Assembly (NCBI RefSeq): GCF_034702125.1
Contig: NC_085872.1
Span: 26,712,002-26,776,001 of the forward strand
DNA from: Engraulis encrasicolus
Lineage: Eukaryota > Chordata > Actinopteri > Clupeiformes > Engraulidae
Direction of reading: 5' to 3'
Length of the DNA stretch: 64,000 nucleotides
In this document: piece by piece, positions 27,024 through 62,638 of the stretch
Numbering within the stretch: position 1 is the first letter of the stretch
Layout: every line of letters begins with the position of its first letter
Program-made: the position numbers and the translations under genes
The notes under the pieces: generated by a model
The model's database searches: none
What the model saw: the letters and a program-made list of their open reading frames with translations, nothing else
What the model was told of the DNA's origin: nothing

Positions 27024-27756
27024 TTTGCCTGATTATCATCATGACTTTCTAGGGATGCACCCGATACTGCCCATTATACTCGTACTTGTACTCGTCAAGC
27101 ACTTGCCGATACCAGGAACGATACTGCTATTGCACAAAACATTCCAAAATCTTGTCACGTTCTGTGGACTTGAAAGCAGCATGGAAAAAAGTGCCACCTC
27201 ATACATTTACTAACATTTAAATCTACATGGAAATGGACATTAAAAATATCACAGGTGGAAAAAAACAAGGCCATGCATTTATTTACATTGTATTTTGGTG
27301 GTAAAAAGGTATCGGTATCGGTACTCGGTATCGGCACACACATGAATGTACTCGTACTTGTATCGGTTTTCAAAAAAGTGGTATGGGTGCATCCCTATGA
27401 CTTTCAAATCTCTTCGAGACTTGGTCTGACCAAGATCATAACAACTAACATTCTTAAACGGCATGGTTGACCCACCTACCTTGGTTTGCTACTGGTCGAG
27501 GGTAGAACAGGCTGAGCCCAAGTTTAAACCAAACATTTCTTAGTCCCCAATAGAACGTCTCTGCTTAAACATCGTCACTGCTTTGAACACGCCTCTACTC
27601 AGAACGGTTGGAAATGCTCAAAGTTGATTAGTTCCCGACAAAGTGGGTGGAGTTCCCGCTGTAGCGGGATCCAGATTCTACCTGAACGAGCTCCTGGCCT
27701 TAGTGAGTGTAGCTGAGCCGAAGGCGTTGCGTCACCACTAAGGCGGAGCCTGGGTA
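27024..27756. mobile_element. hAT-like element, split by a younger MITE
   Basis: It is flanked by a perfect 8-bp duplication GTGATCTA (27016-27023 and 27757-27764). It starts tttgcctgattatcatc and contains caaatctcttcgagacttgg, shared with copies at 9925-10398, 32436-33036 and 37535-37778. It ends ggagcctgggta. The 27050-27397 segment is a later insertion. Confidence 0.75.
27050..27397. mobile_element. hAT-like MITE nested in the older element
   Basis: The ends read tagggatgcacccgatac and gtatgggtgcatcccta, with a perfect 8-bp duplication TGACTTTC (27042-27049, 27398-27405). The interior is rich in gtactcg and gtatcgg. Removing it restores the older element's gattatcatc...ctttcaaatctc order. 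Confidence 0.85.
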
Positions 27757-27809
27757 GTGATCTATGGTTTGAGGACTTGCATCAGGGCAGAGCATGGTAA
27801 GGTCTGAAC

Positions 27810-28230
27810 CAGGGCTTGACATTAACTTTTTTTGCTTGCCGGCCACTGTGGCTACTGGTGTTCCCGAGTCACTAGCCATCCAGCTATTCTACTAGCCACA
27901 AATGCTTTTTAAAAAAATGTTTTAATCATGACGCTGTACATCTAACCTCAGATGAGGTGCTTAAAACAAGAAGATGAGTGCACGGGTTTCTACATGGAAA
28001 TAAAACGGATAGAAACTGAGTAAATGAGCTTTTTCATGAACTTAAATACAAACAATTGATACACAAGGGGCAAAGTGCAGAATATAAGTTACAATATTCT
28101 GATATGTCGTGTGTGTCATACCATAGAATAAGTCACCTGCCAAATTGGCTAGTGACACTGAAATTGTTACCAGCCACAGCCAAGTTTTACCAGCATTTGG
28201 CCGGTTGGCAGGTGCCAGTGTCAAGCCCTG
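27810..28230. mobile_element. hAT-like MITE, 421 bp
   Basis: The terminal inverted repeats are cagggcttgacattaac and agtgtcaagccctg, with a perfect 8-bp duplication GTCTGAAC at 27802-27809 and 28231-28238. There is no coding capacity. It lies in the presumed intron 1 of yes1. Confidence 0.85.
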
Positions 28231-29029
28231 GTCTGAACGCACAGTGTTTTCAGCATGCTTGCTTGATGTTGATTATAGTGTTTCAGGAGAGCAGCAACCT
28301 TGTAATTTACAACCACTTACAGTACTCGTCCCAGTGACAGGTTGATGGTGTATTGTTGCTCGCCGGTGGTTAGCATGACAAACAACATGGTGAGTGAATC
28401 TACTTAGGCACAGGCATATAGCAATAAATCCCCATTTAGGCTATGCATCGCAGTGTTTTGCATGACAAAGCGCTTGTTATCTAACTAAAGCGCTGTAGAA
28501 ATCTGTGTGTCAGTCTTGCCCTGTATGTCCTCTGTGCATTTTATGGCCTCAATTTGCTAATCTCTCACAAGAGTTTAAAGACATTGCCCTGATCCTTCAC
28601 CCTTTATTGTCGTTCCTTCTGCAGTTGTGCCAAGTCACCCTTGAACCTATCTCCAGTGGTCACAATCTACTTCGCATTTAAATGTTGACTGACTGAGAGG
28701 CTCTGCCTGTATATAGCTCCTAGTCATCCACCAGCTGGTGGATCCATTTGTAAGCCGACTCAATGGGTGCTCCTGACTCTGCGAGAGCCTTCTCTGCCCC
28801 TTTCTTTGGGTAGCAAAGTGCTTTGTCATGCACACACTGGCCTGTGTCTAGGCATTTGCTGTGTTGAAAACACGCCTGAGAGAATTCTTGTGCTTCTTAT
28901 TTTCTTGTGTCAGGATGGGGGAATACAGAGAGCTCTTACTTCATCAGGCTCTCCAGTTGTTGCCAGGTTTTAAGGGTTCAGGTAGACAGATGCTGAGGCT
29001 CTCAAGGTTGCAATGTTTTACTTTTTTAT

Positions 29030-29100
29030 TTGGCTACAATGCCCAATCGTTTCGGCCCTTATGGCCTGCTTCAGGAGAAGGCCATAAGGGCCTAAACGCG
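29030..29100. repeat. Short palindrome with ggcccttatggcc arms
   Basis: cgtttcggcccttatggcct and aggccataagggcctaaacg are inverted around ttcagga, resembling the core of palindromic fish MITEs. Confidence 0.5.
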
Positions 29101-29751
29101 TAGGTTTGAGAGCCCCTACACTGATGAGCACCAAGGAAAAAAGATGAAGACCCAGAAGCACTCCTATTACCTGCTTGTGTTTGAGGTTTTAAGGGTTGTT
29201 GAAGGAGTCGTCGACCTGAGTGGTGACATCATGGTGATAGACCGACCGCACTGGTGTTCCCATCTCTTTATTAGTTTGGACTTCATCATAGGAGTGATTT
29301 GGGTTCCTTAATGCTGACCTCAGTCACACATCTTGTCTGCCTGATCTCCCCAAGTTTCTTCCTGGATTCTGTGGTATAATTTGTCAAAAAAGGAAAAAGA
29401 AATAGGGTGACCTGCAGCTGACTTGAGCTCATCACTTACATGTGAGCCACGTGAATAGACAGTGGTAGACAAGCCCACAGAGCCTGACTCTGAAATCCCT
29501 CTATGCTACTCAGGCACAGGCTCAGGCTCACATAAATCCAAGTCAAGTGAAACTGGGGCTCTGCATCTCTTGAGACCTCGCTAACCGAGTGGAGTGCGAG
29601 TGCATCTGCTTGGCCAGTTGCAGGTTCAGTGCAAGAAACGAAATACTTTTGCGAGGAGCAGACTTGTGGAAATCTGTAGGCTTTACTTTACGAAGGCTCT
29701 CTGTGATGACTCGGTCAGCTGCTCAAGAAAAGACCGTCAGCAGTCAGGGCT

Positions 29752-29785
<34 letters not shown>

Positions 29786-31633
29786 AGTGTGTGTGTGTGA
29801 GAGAGAGAGAGAGATTATTGTCAATGTCTTATTTATATATTTAGTTAAACTGCACATTGGAGACTGGCCAAACACATTTTCAAAATTCTGTGATAACCCT
29901 GTTACATAGATCTTTTACGATAAAGTACACTTGACTTGGCTTGACTTGACCTATTGCCAGCATAGGTCTTCTCAACCTCAACCTCTTCCCTCTCCTAGAC
30001 ATGTCTTGAGGTGCCTGTGTTGAGGCTGTTGGCTGGCACAAGCTCGTCTCTCTCCCTGTTCTCCCTGGTCTTCTCATGCATACTAATATAAACACCCCCT
30101 TCTGCTGGATGAAAATCTAGACATGGATTGTACTATAGTTTGTGATTTGCCCAGTGGGCCCCCGTAAATGCTCTGCGGTTGGAGAACTGGCGGCTCAGCA
30201 AGCCTCATTGGTGCCCTTCGGCACTGTCTCTGTCAAGTCAGAGTCGGGACGACGGCAGCTATTGACAAATAACAGGAGTGGTATTCTTCATGGTTGTTGT
30301 CAATGATTTGGATTTATGGCGTTTTGTTCTGTAAATCCCCAAATAAGTCATGGCTGTCCCTCTGGGGTAGTTTCTGTTGTCATGACAAGGATAGAATGAG
30401 AGAGACGGAGAGAGAGAGAGAGCGTTGGAGAGGGCTGAGCCTGTGATTTGGTTGAAGTATGGCTTCCCATTTCTTTCTTTTTCTTTCTCTCTTTCTCTGT
30501 CTCTGTCTGTTTCTCTCCACCTGTGTCTGTCTCTTGCCTCCCAACCTCTCTCACACTCTTCATCATGGGGTTTTTGCTTAGCCTGGTCCTGACCATCCCA
30601 TAATACTACCATTTCATTTCGTATTCATGGTCTGGGGGTTCTTTGATCTGACGCGATTGCAGGAAGCGGGAAGGACATTTTCTGGCAAATCAGGATAAGT
30701 TGTTGAACAAAAATGTCTGATGTCTATCTTTGGCGATGTAGGACCGTTTAACAGACATGTCTTACAGAACATCCTACCGTAGGGTAAAATTACAATGTAG
30801 GACCGCTTGTCAGAACACCGGTCAAATCCTGCCGCTCAACATCGCTCCACAGAAAACGGGTACCAGACGTAGGTGCGGAGCCAAGTCTCTTAGCGGAAGT
30901 ACGTAGGATGGTGCGCGAGGCTAGTTTTTGCTCCCCCAGGTCCTGGGTTTCAGGCAAGACGGCAGCATCTCCCCCCTCATCTCTTAGCCAAGCATCACTC
31001 TCCTTTCTCATCTCTTTTATACATTGGCTGTGCCATTCAAGTTCCAGTGGCCTCCACTTAACAACATTACAGTTATGTCACCTGAAGAACTGCTGCACTT
31101 GCAAAAAAAATCAGGCAAAGCAAGTGGAGGATGGGCGCCCAATAATATTCAAGCATAATCGGCTAGCCCTTTGGCTTTTAGTCTCCACAGTCCACACTCT
31201 CCCCATTCACAATGATTGGTGTTCATCAGGACACCTGTGCAGTCAGTACCGTGCTCCACTCCCCTCCCCTCCCCTCCACTCCACTCTGCAGCACCCACTG
31301 TCCTGCTGTCCTGGCCTGGGGGATTAACCAGTCTGACTGGGAGGATTACCTGCTCTCTCCGCTCTTAGAACAAGGGATTTGAAACCACAATCCAAGCCCT
31401 CGACCGTTTGCCACCCACCCCAAGCCGTCCAGATCCAGTTATATTGTGGTGGTGGGAGGTAAAGACGACCCAGGGTCAGTATTAACTGGCTCCTCTGGCA
31501 GATAAGCCAGGGCCAGGAGTGTTGGGCCGGATCAAGATAAGAGAGGTGGCTTAAATTTTTTTTGTGGGCGTTTGAACGCGTACACAGGGATCACTGAGGG
31601 GTGAAGGGTGTCCTGATAGGGGGGTGAGGGGGG

Positions 31634-31665
31634 GTGCTGGTGGTGGTGGTGGTGGTGGTGGTGGT
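31634..31665 (+). repeat. (GGT)n array
   Basis: About ten ggt units in the presumed yes1 intron 1. Confidence 0.9.
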
Positions 31666-32435
31666 ACTAGGGGAGCCTTCAGTCACAACATTGCACATGA
31701 TATTCATATTCATTCAGTGAGCACAGCACACACACACCATGGAGCGGACGGACACTAATCTGCGGGATGCCCATTTAATTACGATGAGGATGCTGCTAAT
31801 ATCCACCCTGTGGATAGTTTAATCAGACCCACGTGTGCACACAGACACAGACACAGAGCGAGAGCGCAGGCCCCATCCATAGGGTGTTTGTGTGTTTGTG
31901 TATGCATGCATGCATTTGTTTCTGACTCTGAGTGCATGTGCGTGTGTGTGTGTGTCTGCCTGTCTGCATGTGCACGCCTGTGTGTGTGCACCGGCGCGTG
32001 TTTGTGTGCGTTCTGGTATTTGTGTGATGCAGACAGTGTGTGGCTCATTGTAGCAGTAAAAATAGGCCCCATCCGTCCACGTCACCAATGTGTGTGTTCA
32101 TTATTAATGCTCTCTTTGCTCTACTGGGACAGTATCTTTTGTGGGCCAAATATCTCCACATCTGTAAAACAGCGTTCACACACGCATAGTAATACAGATA
32201 CACCACTTCGATTTCTCTAAATCTTACTAATATACATTTTAACATTTACAGCTTTTGTCATTAGAGGTAATGGCATTGGGCTGAAGGCATGCACATTGGT
32301 GGAACTGTTTTGACGTTGACATTGACATGCGCACCTGTGTTAGAAGTTGATCTTAGCAGTGGTGTGTGTAATCCTGCTTTGCTGGGAGCTAGTAAAAGTT
32401 GTACATACAGTATTTGCTCGCTGAGTCATTATGCC

Positions 32436-33036
32436 AAGACTGATTATTGTCGACTTTCAAATCTCTTCGAGACTTGGTCTGACCTACAGCATAACAATTA
32501 TCGTTTCTCAAATGGCATGGTTGACCCACCTCCCTTGGTTTGCTACTGGTCAAGGCCAGAAAAGGCGGTGCCGAAGTTTAAACCAGACATTTTCTTAGTC
32601 GCAATAGGCTGGTGCACACTGCACCTTAGTTTTCAAGACTTTATTATGTGCACACACCGACTAACGTTTCGCTACACCTTCTTCAGAGACTCTGAAGAAG
32701 GTGTGGCAACACTGAAACATTAGTCGGGTGTGTGCACAGAATAAAGTCTTGAAAACTAAGCTGCAGTGTGCACCAGCCTCTCCTCTCCAGTGATGTCTGT
32801 CCCACTGTGATGCACCTGCAAGCTGAGGGATGCGTAGAGTCCCAATTCTATCACAATAGAACATCCCTGCTTAAACCACGACACTGCTTTGAACACGCCT
32901 CTACCCAGTTCCGTTGGAGCTGCTGTGGGTGGAGTTTCCGAGTTCTCCGGAGCTCAGAAAGTAGTTGCATTGCTCTTGACCTGACTAGTTGCAACGCCGA
33001 AGGTGTTGCATCACTAGGAGGACGCGGCCTGATTGC
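32436..33036. mobile_element. hAT-like element copy carrying a nested palindromic insertion
   Basis: The duplication ATTATGCC flanks it (32428-32435, 33037-33044; one more base matches on each side). It contains the family signature caaatctcttcgagacttgg and a right part with cattgctcttgacctgacta. It is interrupted at about 32608-32853. Confidence 0.7.
32608..32853. mobile_element. Palindromic insertion nested in the hAT-like copy
   Basis: The main part is a near-perfect palindrome (ggctggtgcacactgca to tgcagtgtgcaccagcc, 32610-32780) with arms containing ttttcaagactttatt and ccttcttcagagactctgaa at the centre. The older element's sequence resumes after a short aatag repeat. The exact ends are uncertain. 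Confidence 0.55.
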
Positions 33037-33714
33037 ATTATGCCAGCCCTAGGGGGAGAGTTTGCTGCTGGCTGAACATGACGTTTGTCCTGACAATCAG
33101 TCTCCCCTCTTGTAGCTACCTTAGCTGTGCTATACTGAATGATATTGTTCGGGCGTAGCGCTAGGTGTACCGACATTGGCTAATCTTTACCTCTGCTCTG
33201 TTAGTATTCGCCAAAACTGGTTGAGACATGTTCATATTTAACTTCACTTTCTTGTACTCGCCATATACTCCCACTCAGTCCAAAATGTCAGCTTTTCCTA
33301 GACTGTCTCTCCAACCACCTCTACTTTGTTTCTGGCTGGCCTTTTTTTTGTACTGTTTCGAAACAATTTTTCTTTAGTTCCTGTAACTGTTCAGTGCGGT
33401 TGTTGCCATCATTAGCTGTACCTATTTCTCAGGCTCCTCCCACGAATAGCCCCTTTTCCTTCCCCTTGCTCACCCTCTCCATCTCTCATTTCCTTCTCTC
33501 TTCTCTCCTCCTTCTCTTCCTCCCCTTCCTTTGTCCTCTCAAAATGTTTTGTCCTCTCTCGAGTTTGGGGACGGTGTCGGTGCGCGTTACTCTCCATGTG
33601 TAAGGGGGCCACAGGGGAAAGCTTGGATCCAGGTCATCATAAACAGCTCAGAGCAGCTCATGCTCTAAATGGAGATAGAAAGACAGGCAGAATAGGACAA
33701 ATAGAAAGACAGGC

Positions 33715-34080
<366 letters not shown>

Positions 34081-34484
34081 TGGCCTTACAGTATGAGAGA
34101 GTAAATGACCTTCAGTGTCCCCATACAGATGAGATGAAACATATCGACTGGTGTTTTGCTATGATTAAGTTCACTTTTGCTTTCATTCTCATATCGTGCA
34201 CAATCAATCGCACTGATATTCTTGGTATCACTGTTGCTAAATCACATTTGCACCTTTGTTTCACACTACACCACACACTTTTCTACACATACTTTTACGC
34301 TCAGAGACACACACTCACATGCACAGAGTTGTCCTTTCCGCTCTGCTGAAAGTCCAACAACTGAAATCCGCTCTGTCTCTGACACAGCCACCTGTTTTTT
34401 TCTGAGGCCCTGCATTCCACAATGTGCTGAGCACTGCAGACAGTCGCTGAAATGACAAACCTACAGTCCCCACACACATGCTCT

Positions 34485-34951
<467 letters not shown>

Positions 34952-35153
34952 CAGCCCTGGCTGCTGACGGTGTTTGGCACAGGCCTGAGCATAATGGATT
35001 GGGGCCGGGCTCATGAGGCTTTACTCTTGTCATCTCCATGGCCGGCCCCCTGAATCATGGTGGCGTATGAAATTCAACACGAGTGAGCACGGGCAGGGCA
35101 AACACACTTCCCTCCTCACACTGAGGTGTCTAGAGGCTCCCATTTCACCTCAG

Positions 35154-35285
<132 letters not shown>

Positions 35286-35592
35286 ATGTATGTATCTGGA
35301 CGAGTGTGTTTTGACAGAACATGGGTCTTGACAACAGACCATATGTGGTATTATTCCGGATGTGTAATCAATTCCCTTCCATGTTGCCAAGAAGTTGTCA
35401 GGAGGCAGGAGGCAAACAGTACCAATTTTTGTTTGTTGTTTTTTTTTCCCGAGGAGAATGTCAAGGGTGGCCCATCATTCCATCTTGAAAGTGAAAGTGC
35501 CGGCTAGTCTAGACTGGATTTGATATCATCCACTCCTAATTAGTACAAGGGGATGGTAAAACTACGGGAGTATCGTTTAGTCAGAGCAAACG

Positions 35593-35825
35593 GGTCAAAG
35601 ACGTGCAAAATGGCATTGTCATTCAGTGTAACGGATGCCTTCTGCTGACTGTAACTGTAAAAAACATGACTCTTTTTTTATTTATTTATTTATTGTTACA
35701 GGGAATTCATGAAAGCCTCGGCTGTCATCCATTCACTTGAAACAATTAAAAAATCATGGTTTTTTTTTGCTGTTACAGTCGGCGGAAGGTGTCCCTAACA
35801 CTGAATGACAAAGACGTCTTTGACC
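35593..35825. mobile_element. Palindromic MITE, 233 bp
   Basis: ggtcaaagacgt and acgtctttgacc close a long imperfect palindrome (cattcagtgt/acactgaatg; ctgactgtaac/gttacagtc). It contains a (TTTA)n tract. It lies about 430 bp upstream of yes1 exon 2. Confidence 0.7.
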
Positions 35826-36160
35826 GAAACGCCCCCTTGACGTCATCATAACCACACAAATAGACCAGGCGCGATGCGATTCAAGCGACAGAGTGCAGCA
35901 GCAAGCGATACGAGCGATTGAAGAGACTAGAGTATGACCGTACAGGCATTCAAGCATTCCCATTGGCTGTGGTCACTGACCTCTATACAGTCATTGGCTG
36001 TCGCGGCTTGTTGCCGAACCGCGTCATAGAAAGTTGAAAGGATTTCAAACTGTTGCGCTCGTCGCGCAAATCGCTCTAGTCTCCAGAATTGCTTTTGTCG
36101 CGCGACTCAATGCAAAGTCAATTACTTCCGTCGCTCGCCTCGCTCTTGTCGCGGTAGGTG
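35826..36160. repeat. CpG-rich segment with inverted GCGA-type repeats
   Basis: Many copies of gcgattcaagcgac, gagcgatt and tcgcgcgac occur in both orientations, with actagag and ctctagt as internal inverted pairs. This looks like a further palindromic MITE rather than a CpG-island promoter, though the CpG density directly before exon 2 is notable. Confidence 0.45.
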
Positions 36161-36265
36161 TATTTCTGCGGTAAGCCTCTCAACGCCGGCCACACACAGT
36201 CTCATTTTTCACTCATTCTTTCTCCTCCATTTCTGTGTCCTGTCTCACCCCCTCTAGGCTTGACT

Positions 36266-58550
<22,285 letters not shown>

Positions 58551-61500
58551 AGAGAGGGACCTGCTATGCTGCACCAGGCCAGCACAGCACATCCAGGGCC
58601 ACCACTTAGCTGACCCATCACCCCCATCGCAGCCACATGGGAGCAGTGGAGAGCAGCAGCAGCAGCAGGACACAGGGCTGCAGCCAACACCCCTAACCCT
58701 AATCCTCATCCCATCCCATCCAAGCCAACCCCCACCCCAACCTGCTCTTCCCCCTTTCCCCCATTCCACCCTTCTTGCTTTACAGAGACAAGTAGCGTGA
58801 GCCAGGGTCCTAAACCACTGAGTTACTGTGGTACATTTCCTTCTTACTCCTTAAAGAATTCCCAAAACCCCTTATCCTACAAACTCAAAGAAAATTTGGG
58901 AGATTTATTTTAATTTCTTTTCTTTTTTTTTTAGTTCATTTTTTTTCTTTGATGTGGATTGAACAATTGTTATGGATGTTCTTGTGCCCTGCCCACCGTA
59001 AGTATGGGGTCATGTGCCACCCAGCCCCCTCTTCTCAAAGCCAATTTGAACAATGTGCAGGCAAAATGTGCTTTGAGGAGACTTCTGCAAAACCTGTGTG
59101 TTTGATGACTTGAAAATGATTCGTCACTTATTTTCATGCTTGCCCCTTCTGTAGCTACACCGTGCAGATTGGGGGGCGCGAACACTAAGATTGCTGCTGA
59201 AGTGGGATAAGGGGCAAGAAACTAAACAAAAAGGCAATGGCTGGTTCACAATTGCACAAAGGTATACTTACTTTCTATGAAACTTCATTTCTGTTTTTAC
59301 AATTTTTTTATTTTCTTTGACAACACACTAAATTCTTTTTTTATTATTATTATTAATGAACAAAATGACAGACTGAGGATAATGAGTGTGTAGTCCTTTC
59401 AGTTTTATTTGATTGCTTTTTTTCCCTTTCTCTTCTTTTGTTTAGTGTCAATAGTGAGTTTTTATCAAGTGACCAATTAACTGTGGTAGATCATGGGAGA
59501 TCTTGTCCTGCGACTGATGTGTGTGGAGTGAGGTAATGGGTCCTTCTCAAAACCTAGTGCAGTGCACTCCCCAGTGTATCAGTCACACCCAGTGATTGGA
59601 TATTCCGTAGAGTTCACCAAAGAGTATCCAATCACTGGGCGTGACTAATTAGGCTGATACACTTGGAAGTGCACTGCACTAGGTTTTGAGAAGGGCCCAA
59701 TGTGTGAGAGGGACAAACATGAAGTGCTGAGTGAATCAAGAGGCAAGTGAGGACAGTAGCCATTTTGAATGTATTCTGAATAAATTGTGGGAAATGGGTT
59801 TTTGAAAGCATATGCATTTGATTTTTTTTTAAATGGGGGATCCATGGGGTAGAATTGCAGAGATTGAGTGTTGCTTGTCTGTATGTGTTTGCTTTTTCTA
59901 CACTGGTGGCAAATTATGAGTGGATTTTTAAGAATAAAACTGTAAGACATTTTCTTTCTCAGATTGAAAATATATATTGACATCTTGACAAATTGAATCA
60001 TATCTCATAAAATAGCTGTATTTTGAGGGCTGTGAAGGGCTGATCTACAGAACCTTTGTATTAAACAAAAAAGCAAGTTTTGTTGCCATTTTGTTTTGGA
60101 ACAATCTGTAAATCTGCAGCCAACATTTCCAGGTGTAAAAAGTGAAGTATGAATAAAATGATTCTAATGGTGCAGAACTCATGTGATTGACCAGTATGCA
60201 TCTAGCAACGTACAAGCATGAAATCAATATATAAGTCAAATGTCTCTGCGTTTCACTGCATCCAAATCTTCCCCAACGAAATCTTCCTTGCTAGGGTTCA
60301 ATGTGATGCAGCCCTCAGAAATTGCACCAATCACTAAATCCACTAGCCTAAATGGGTGTTTTAATAGACCTCATCAACCTAACATTTTACCCTGTGAAAT
60401 TAATCCTAAAGACTGCTTTCAATAAATACAATTTGCCAAAAGTAAATTATATAAAGGTGGTCGCGTTGGCCCCATCAAAGGATAATGTCTTGATGCCTCA
60501 GTCATGAAAAGACTCTATGGCCATTAATATTGAGAGTTGGCCACTGCAGTCAGTCCCTCGCCCAGTACTGGCATTGTTCCATTGAGGTGACCTCTCCTCT
60601 CACCTAGAAGCCTCAGCCACAGAGAATTTGCACTCCCTCTAATGGTTTTTCTGTGTATGGTAGAAGAGTATTTCATACAGGCTTTTTGGCCACATACAAG
60701 CACAGATATGGAGGAGGAGCATTCAAAAACCGCCAAATGTGTTTCATCCACATTCCACCCTGAATTCATCGCTATCACCAGCAGAACGACCTGTCCATTG
60801 TCATATATAGACTGTGCCTGCGAAGAGATGATTTCGTCTCGATTGCAGCTTTAGTGTCAGCTTTTATTAGATCTGGAAATGGCTTGTCCATCGTGAAACT
60901 TAATTTGTGACTTGGTTTGGAAGAAGGTTATAAGAAAGTGTTTTCCTCTCTGTATCAGATGTGTTTCCTGTGTTTTGTGTAATGCTGTGGTACGTGATTA
61001 AGGTGGGCGAGGCACATCTTAAGGTATGTCTGTGCACTGTACGTCCTACTTAAGTGGAGAAGATGTGTGGAGTGGGCTGCCCAAAGGAACACAGATGGAT
61101 GTCTATGGAATGGATGTTTTACTACCTGTGCCCAGACGATGTGTTGTGCTGTAGTCTTTCTAGACAGAACCTGTAATGCCTATGGGAGAAGCAATGGGCA
61201 AGTCTCACCACTCGTTTCTTGGTCAAATTAACCCAATTTACTGTTTTTCCTACTGAGATAAGAGAGGTGGAGAGTCTTTGGGTTTTTTTTTTGTCAAACT
61301 GTACTGTGACACTTTAGTCTTCAGGGGGTAATTGCAATGTCATTCTAGCAGAAAACCACATATCAGCCTTGTCTGTCATGGCCCCATCCCCCTTCTCCCC
61401 AGACATTATTATCTCATTTTTGAAAAGGGCTATGGTGTGAAATTCTCTTTTTTAGAGCTCCAATAAAGATTAAATGGAAGGTGCTAGATCACAACGCCCT

Positions 61501-61590
61501 GGGTATGAGGCTTGGCAGCCGAGATGGCTACACTTACTAATCTGAAGAAATTGTACAGTGACATAATAAACTTTTATGTAATGCTTTTAC
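58551..61590 (+). other. yes1: yes1 3' UTR, probable extent
   Basis: About 3 kb of non-coding sequence follows the stop. AATAAA hexamers occur at 59933, 60152, 61462 and 61565. The last is followed by a GT-rich stretch (tttgtggtctgtggcgtgtc) starting about 25 bp downstream, the arrangement of a strong poly(A) site. Earlier hexamers may give shorter mRNAs. A palindromic MITE sits inside at 59537-59699. Confidence 0.55.
59537..59699. mobile_element. Palindromic MITE, copy 2 (inside the yes1 3' UTR)
   Basis: It has the same family ends as 12448-12650 (tgggtccttctcaaaacc and gttttgagaagggccca). Inside the mRNA the arms agtgattggatattc and gtatccaatcact would pair as a long hairpin. Confidence 0.8.
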
Positions 61591-61610
61591 CTGCTTTGTG
61601 GTCTGTGGCG
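61565..61610 (+). terminator. Probable distal poly(A) signal of yes1
   Basis: AATAAA at 61565-61570 is followed at suitable distance by tttgtggtctgtggcgtgtc, a G/T-rich downstream element. The position agrees with a 3-kb 3' UTR and with the end of the convergent gene about 0.3 kb further on. Confidence 0.5.
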
Positions 61611-61849
61611 TGTCCTTTCTGTGCACTGGTAACATTGCCCAAAAAGTGTCCACAAACCCCATTCATTTACAAATGCATGCCCAGGACAGGACAGTTAAAA
61701 GGTGACGATTCATATGCTGTAGTTCCTTCTTTTTTCCACTCAAAGCACTTTCAGAGTCCATTCCAACACAACGATGTTTATTCTACATGGCACAATACGG
61801 GTCACTGTTCACATCAGGTTCAAATGCTAGCCATAACATTAAATAAGTG

Positions 61850-62146
61850 ACTTACACTGTATATGGAAAATAATTTATTTAGTTTAACACATGGAGCCTT
61901 AATTTGACTGGGTGAGCAAATTGTAGTCTAACGTGCCAAATGCATGAGCCACACATTCACACTGCCGGGCAAGAGTGGGACACACACACACACAAGACTT
62001 CAGACATTGCCTGTAATTTAACTTGGAACCCATGAAGTCTAGGAAAATACATAGGGTTTCTCTTTTTTGTCGTTTTTGTTGGTGCTCCCTGCAGTTTTCT
62101 GTGCCCGAACATTGATCTACACCACTGAAGAATATCATCATCATTC
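61850..62146 (-). other. 3' UTR of the unidentified minus-strand gene
   Basis: Minus-strand AATAAA occurs at 61874-61879, about 270 bp after the inferred TAA. An alternative hexamer is at 61777-61782. The gene would end tail to tail with yes1, about 0.3 kb away. Confidence 0.35.
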
Positions 62147-62165
62147 TTAATTGTCATCTCCTGGC
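62147..62165 (-). CDS. Short last coding exon of the unidentified gene
   Basis: A strong acceptor (cattctctctgtcttttcag) precedes G CCA GGA GAT GAC AAT TAA. The phase (one base) exactly completes the two bases left by the exon at 63437-63615, so the protein would end ...KQRVRPGDDN. The intron between them (62166-63436) contains a SINE, a Tc1-like MITE and a nested hAT MITE. The match in phase and the strong acceptor support the join, but the exon is very short. Confidence 0.55.
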
Positions 62166-62484
62166 CTGAAAAGACAGAGAGAATGGCTTTGTGTTAGTTT
62201 TTGCAGTGAGTGGACATAATGTTCACATAATGTAAAGCAGATATGTTTGTCTTGCTATATTGTGCTGTAATATTAACCTTTAAATTTAAACAGTTGTAGT
62301 GGAGATGTGTTTTCAGTAGACAAAAGCACATATAATCAGCTACGTAGATAATGAAATGGTCAGGGCCAACGTTTGCCTGTTTCAAGTCTAACAGGCAACG
62401 AATGCCCTGTGTTTGGTCTGTTTCACCACCAAAAATAAAAGAGGATGGTGTTTTTGTGGCACAGTGCACCAACTAGCTCTACCA

Positions 62485-62612
62485 TATAAGGGCAACCTTG
62501 CTCATGGAGACCCAGCTTCGAATCCAGCCTGGGTCATCTCCCAACCCTACCCCATCTCTCTCTCCCCATTAGTTTTCTGTCTCCATTTTCACTGCCTTGT
62601 TTGCATAAAAGC
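62485..62612 (+). mobile_element. SINE relic related to the second family
   Basis: A B box-like gcttcgaatccagcctggg is followed by catctcccaaccctacccc and tctctctccccat, a decayed plus-strand version of the 42722/44855 family. Confidence 0.4.
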
Positions 62613-62638
62613 TAATATATATATATATTATATATATA

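Noticed and set aside
35826..36257. CpG-island promoter immediately before yes1 exon 2
   Set aside because: The CpG-rich bases are in inverted repeats typical of a MITE, and exon 2 has a clear splice acceptor, so transcription should start further upstream. Not excluded as an alternative promoter.
61957..62157. Minus-strand ORF MTIKNDDDILQWCRS... at the end of the unidentified gene
   Set aside because: Its frame does not match the two-base phase left by the upstream exon. The frame that matches stops after PGDDN.
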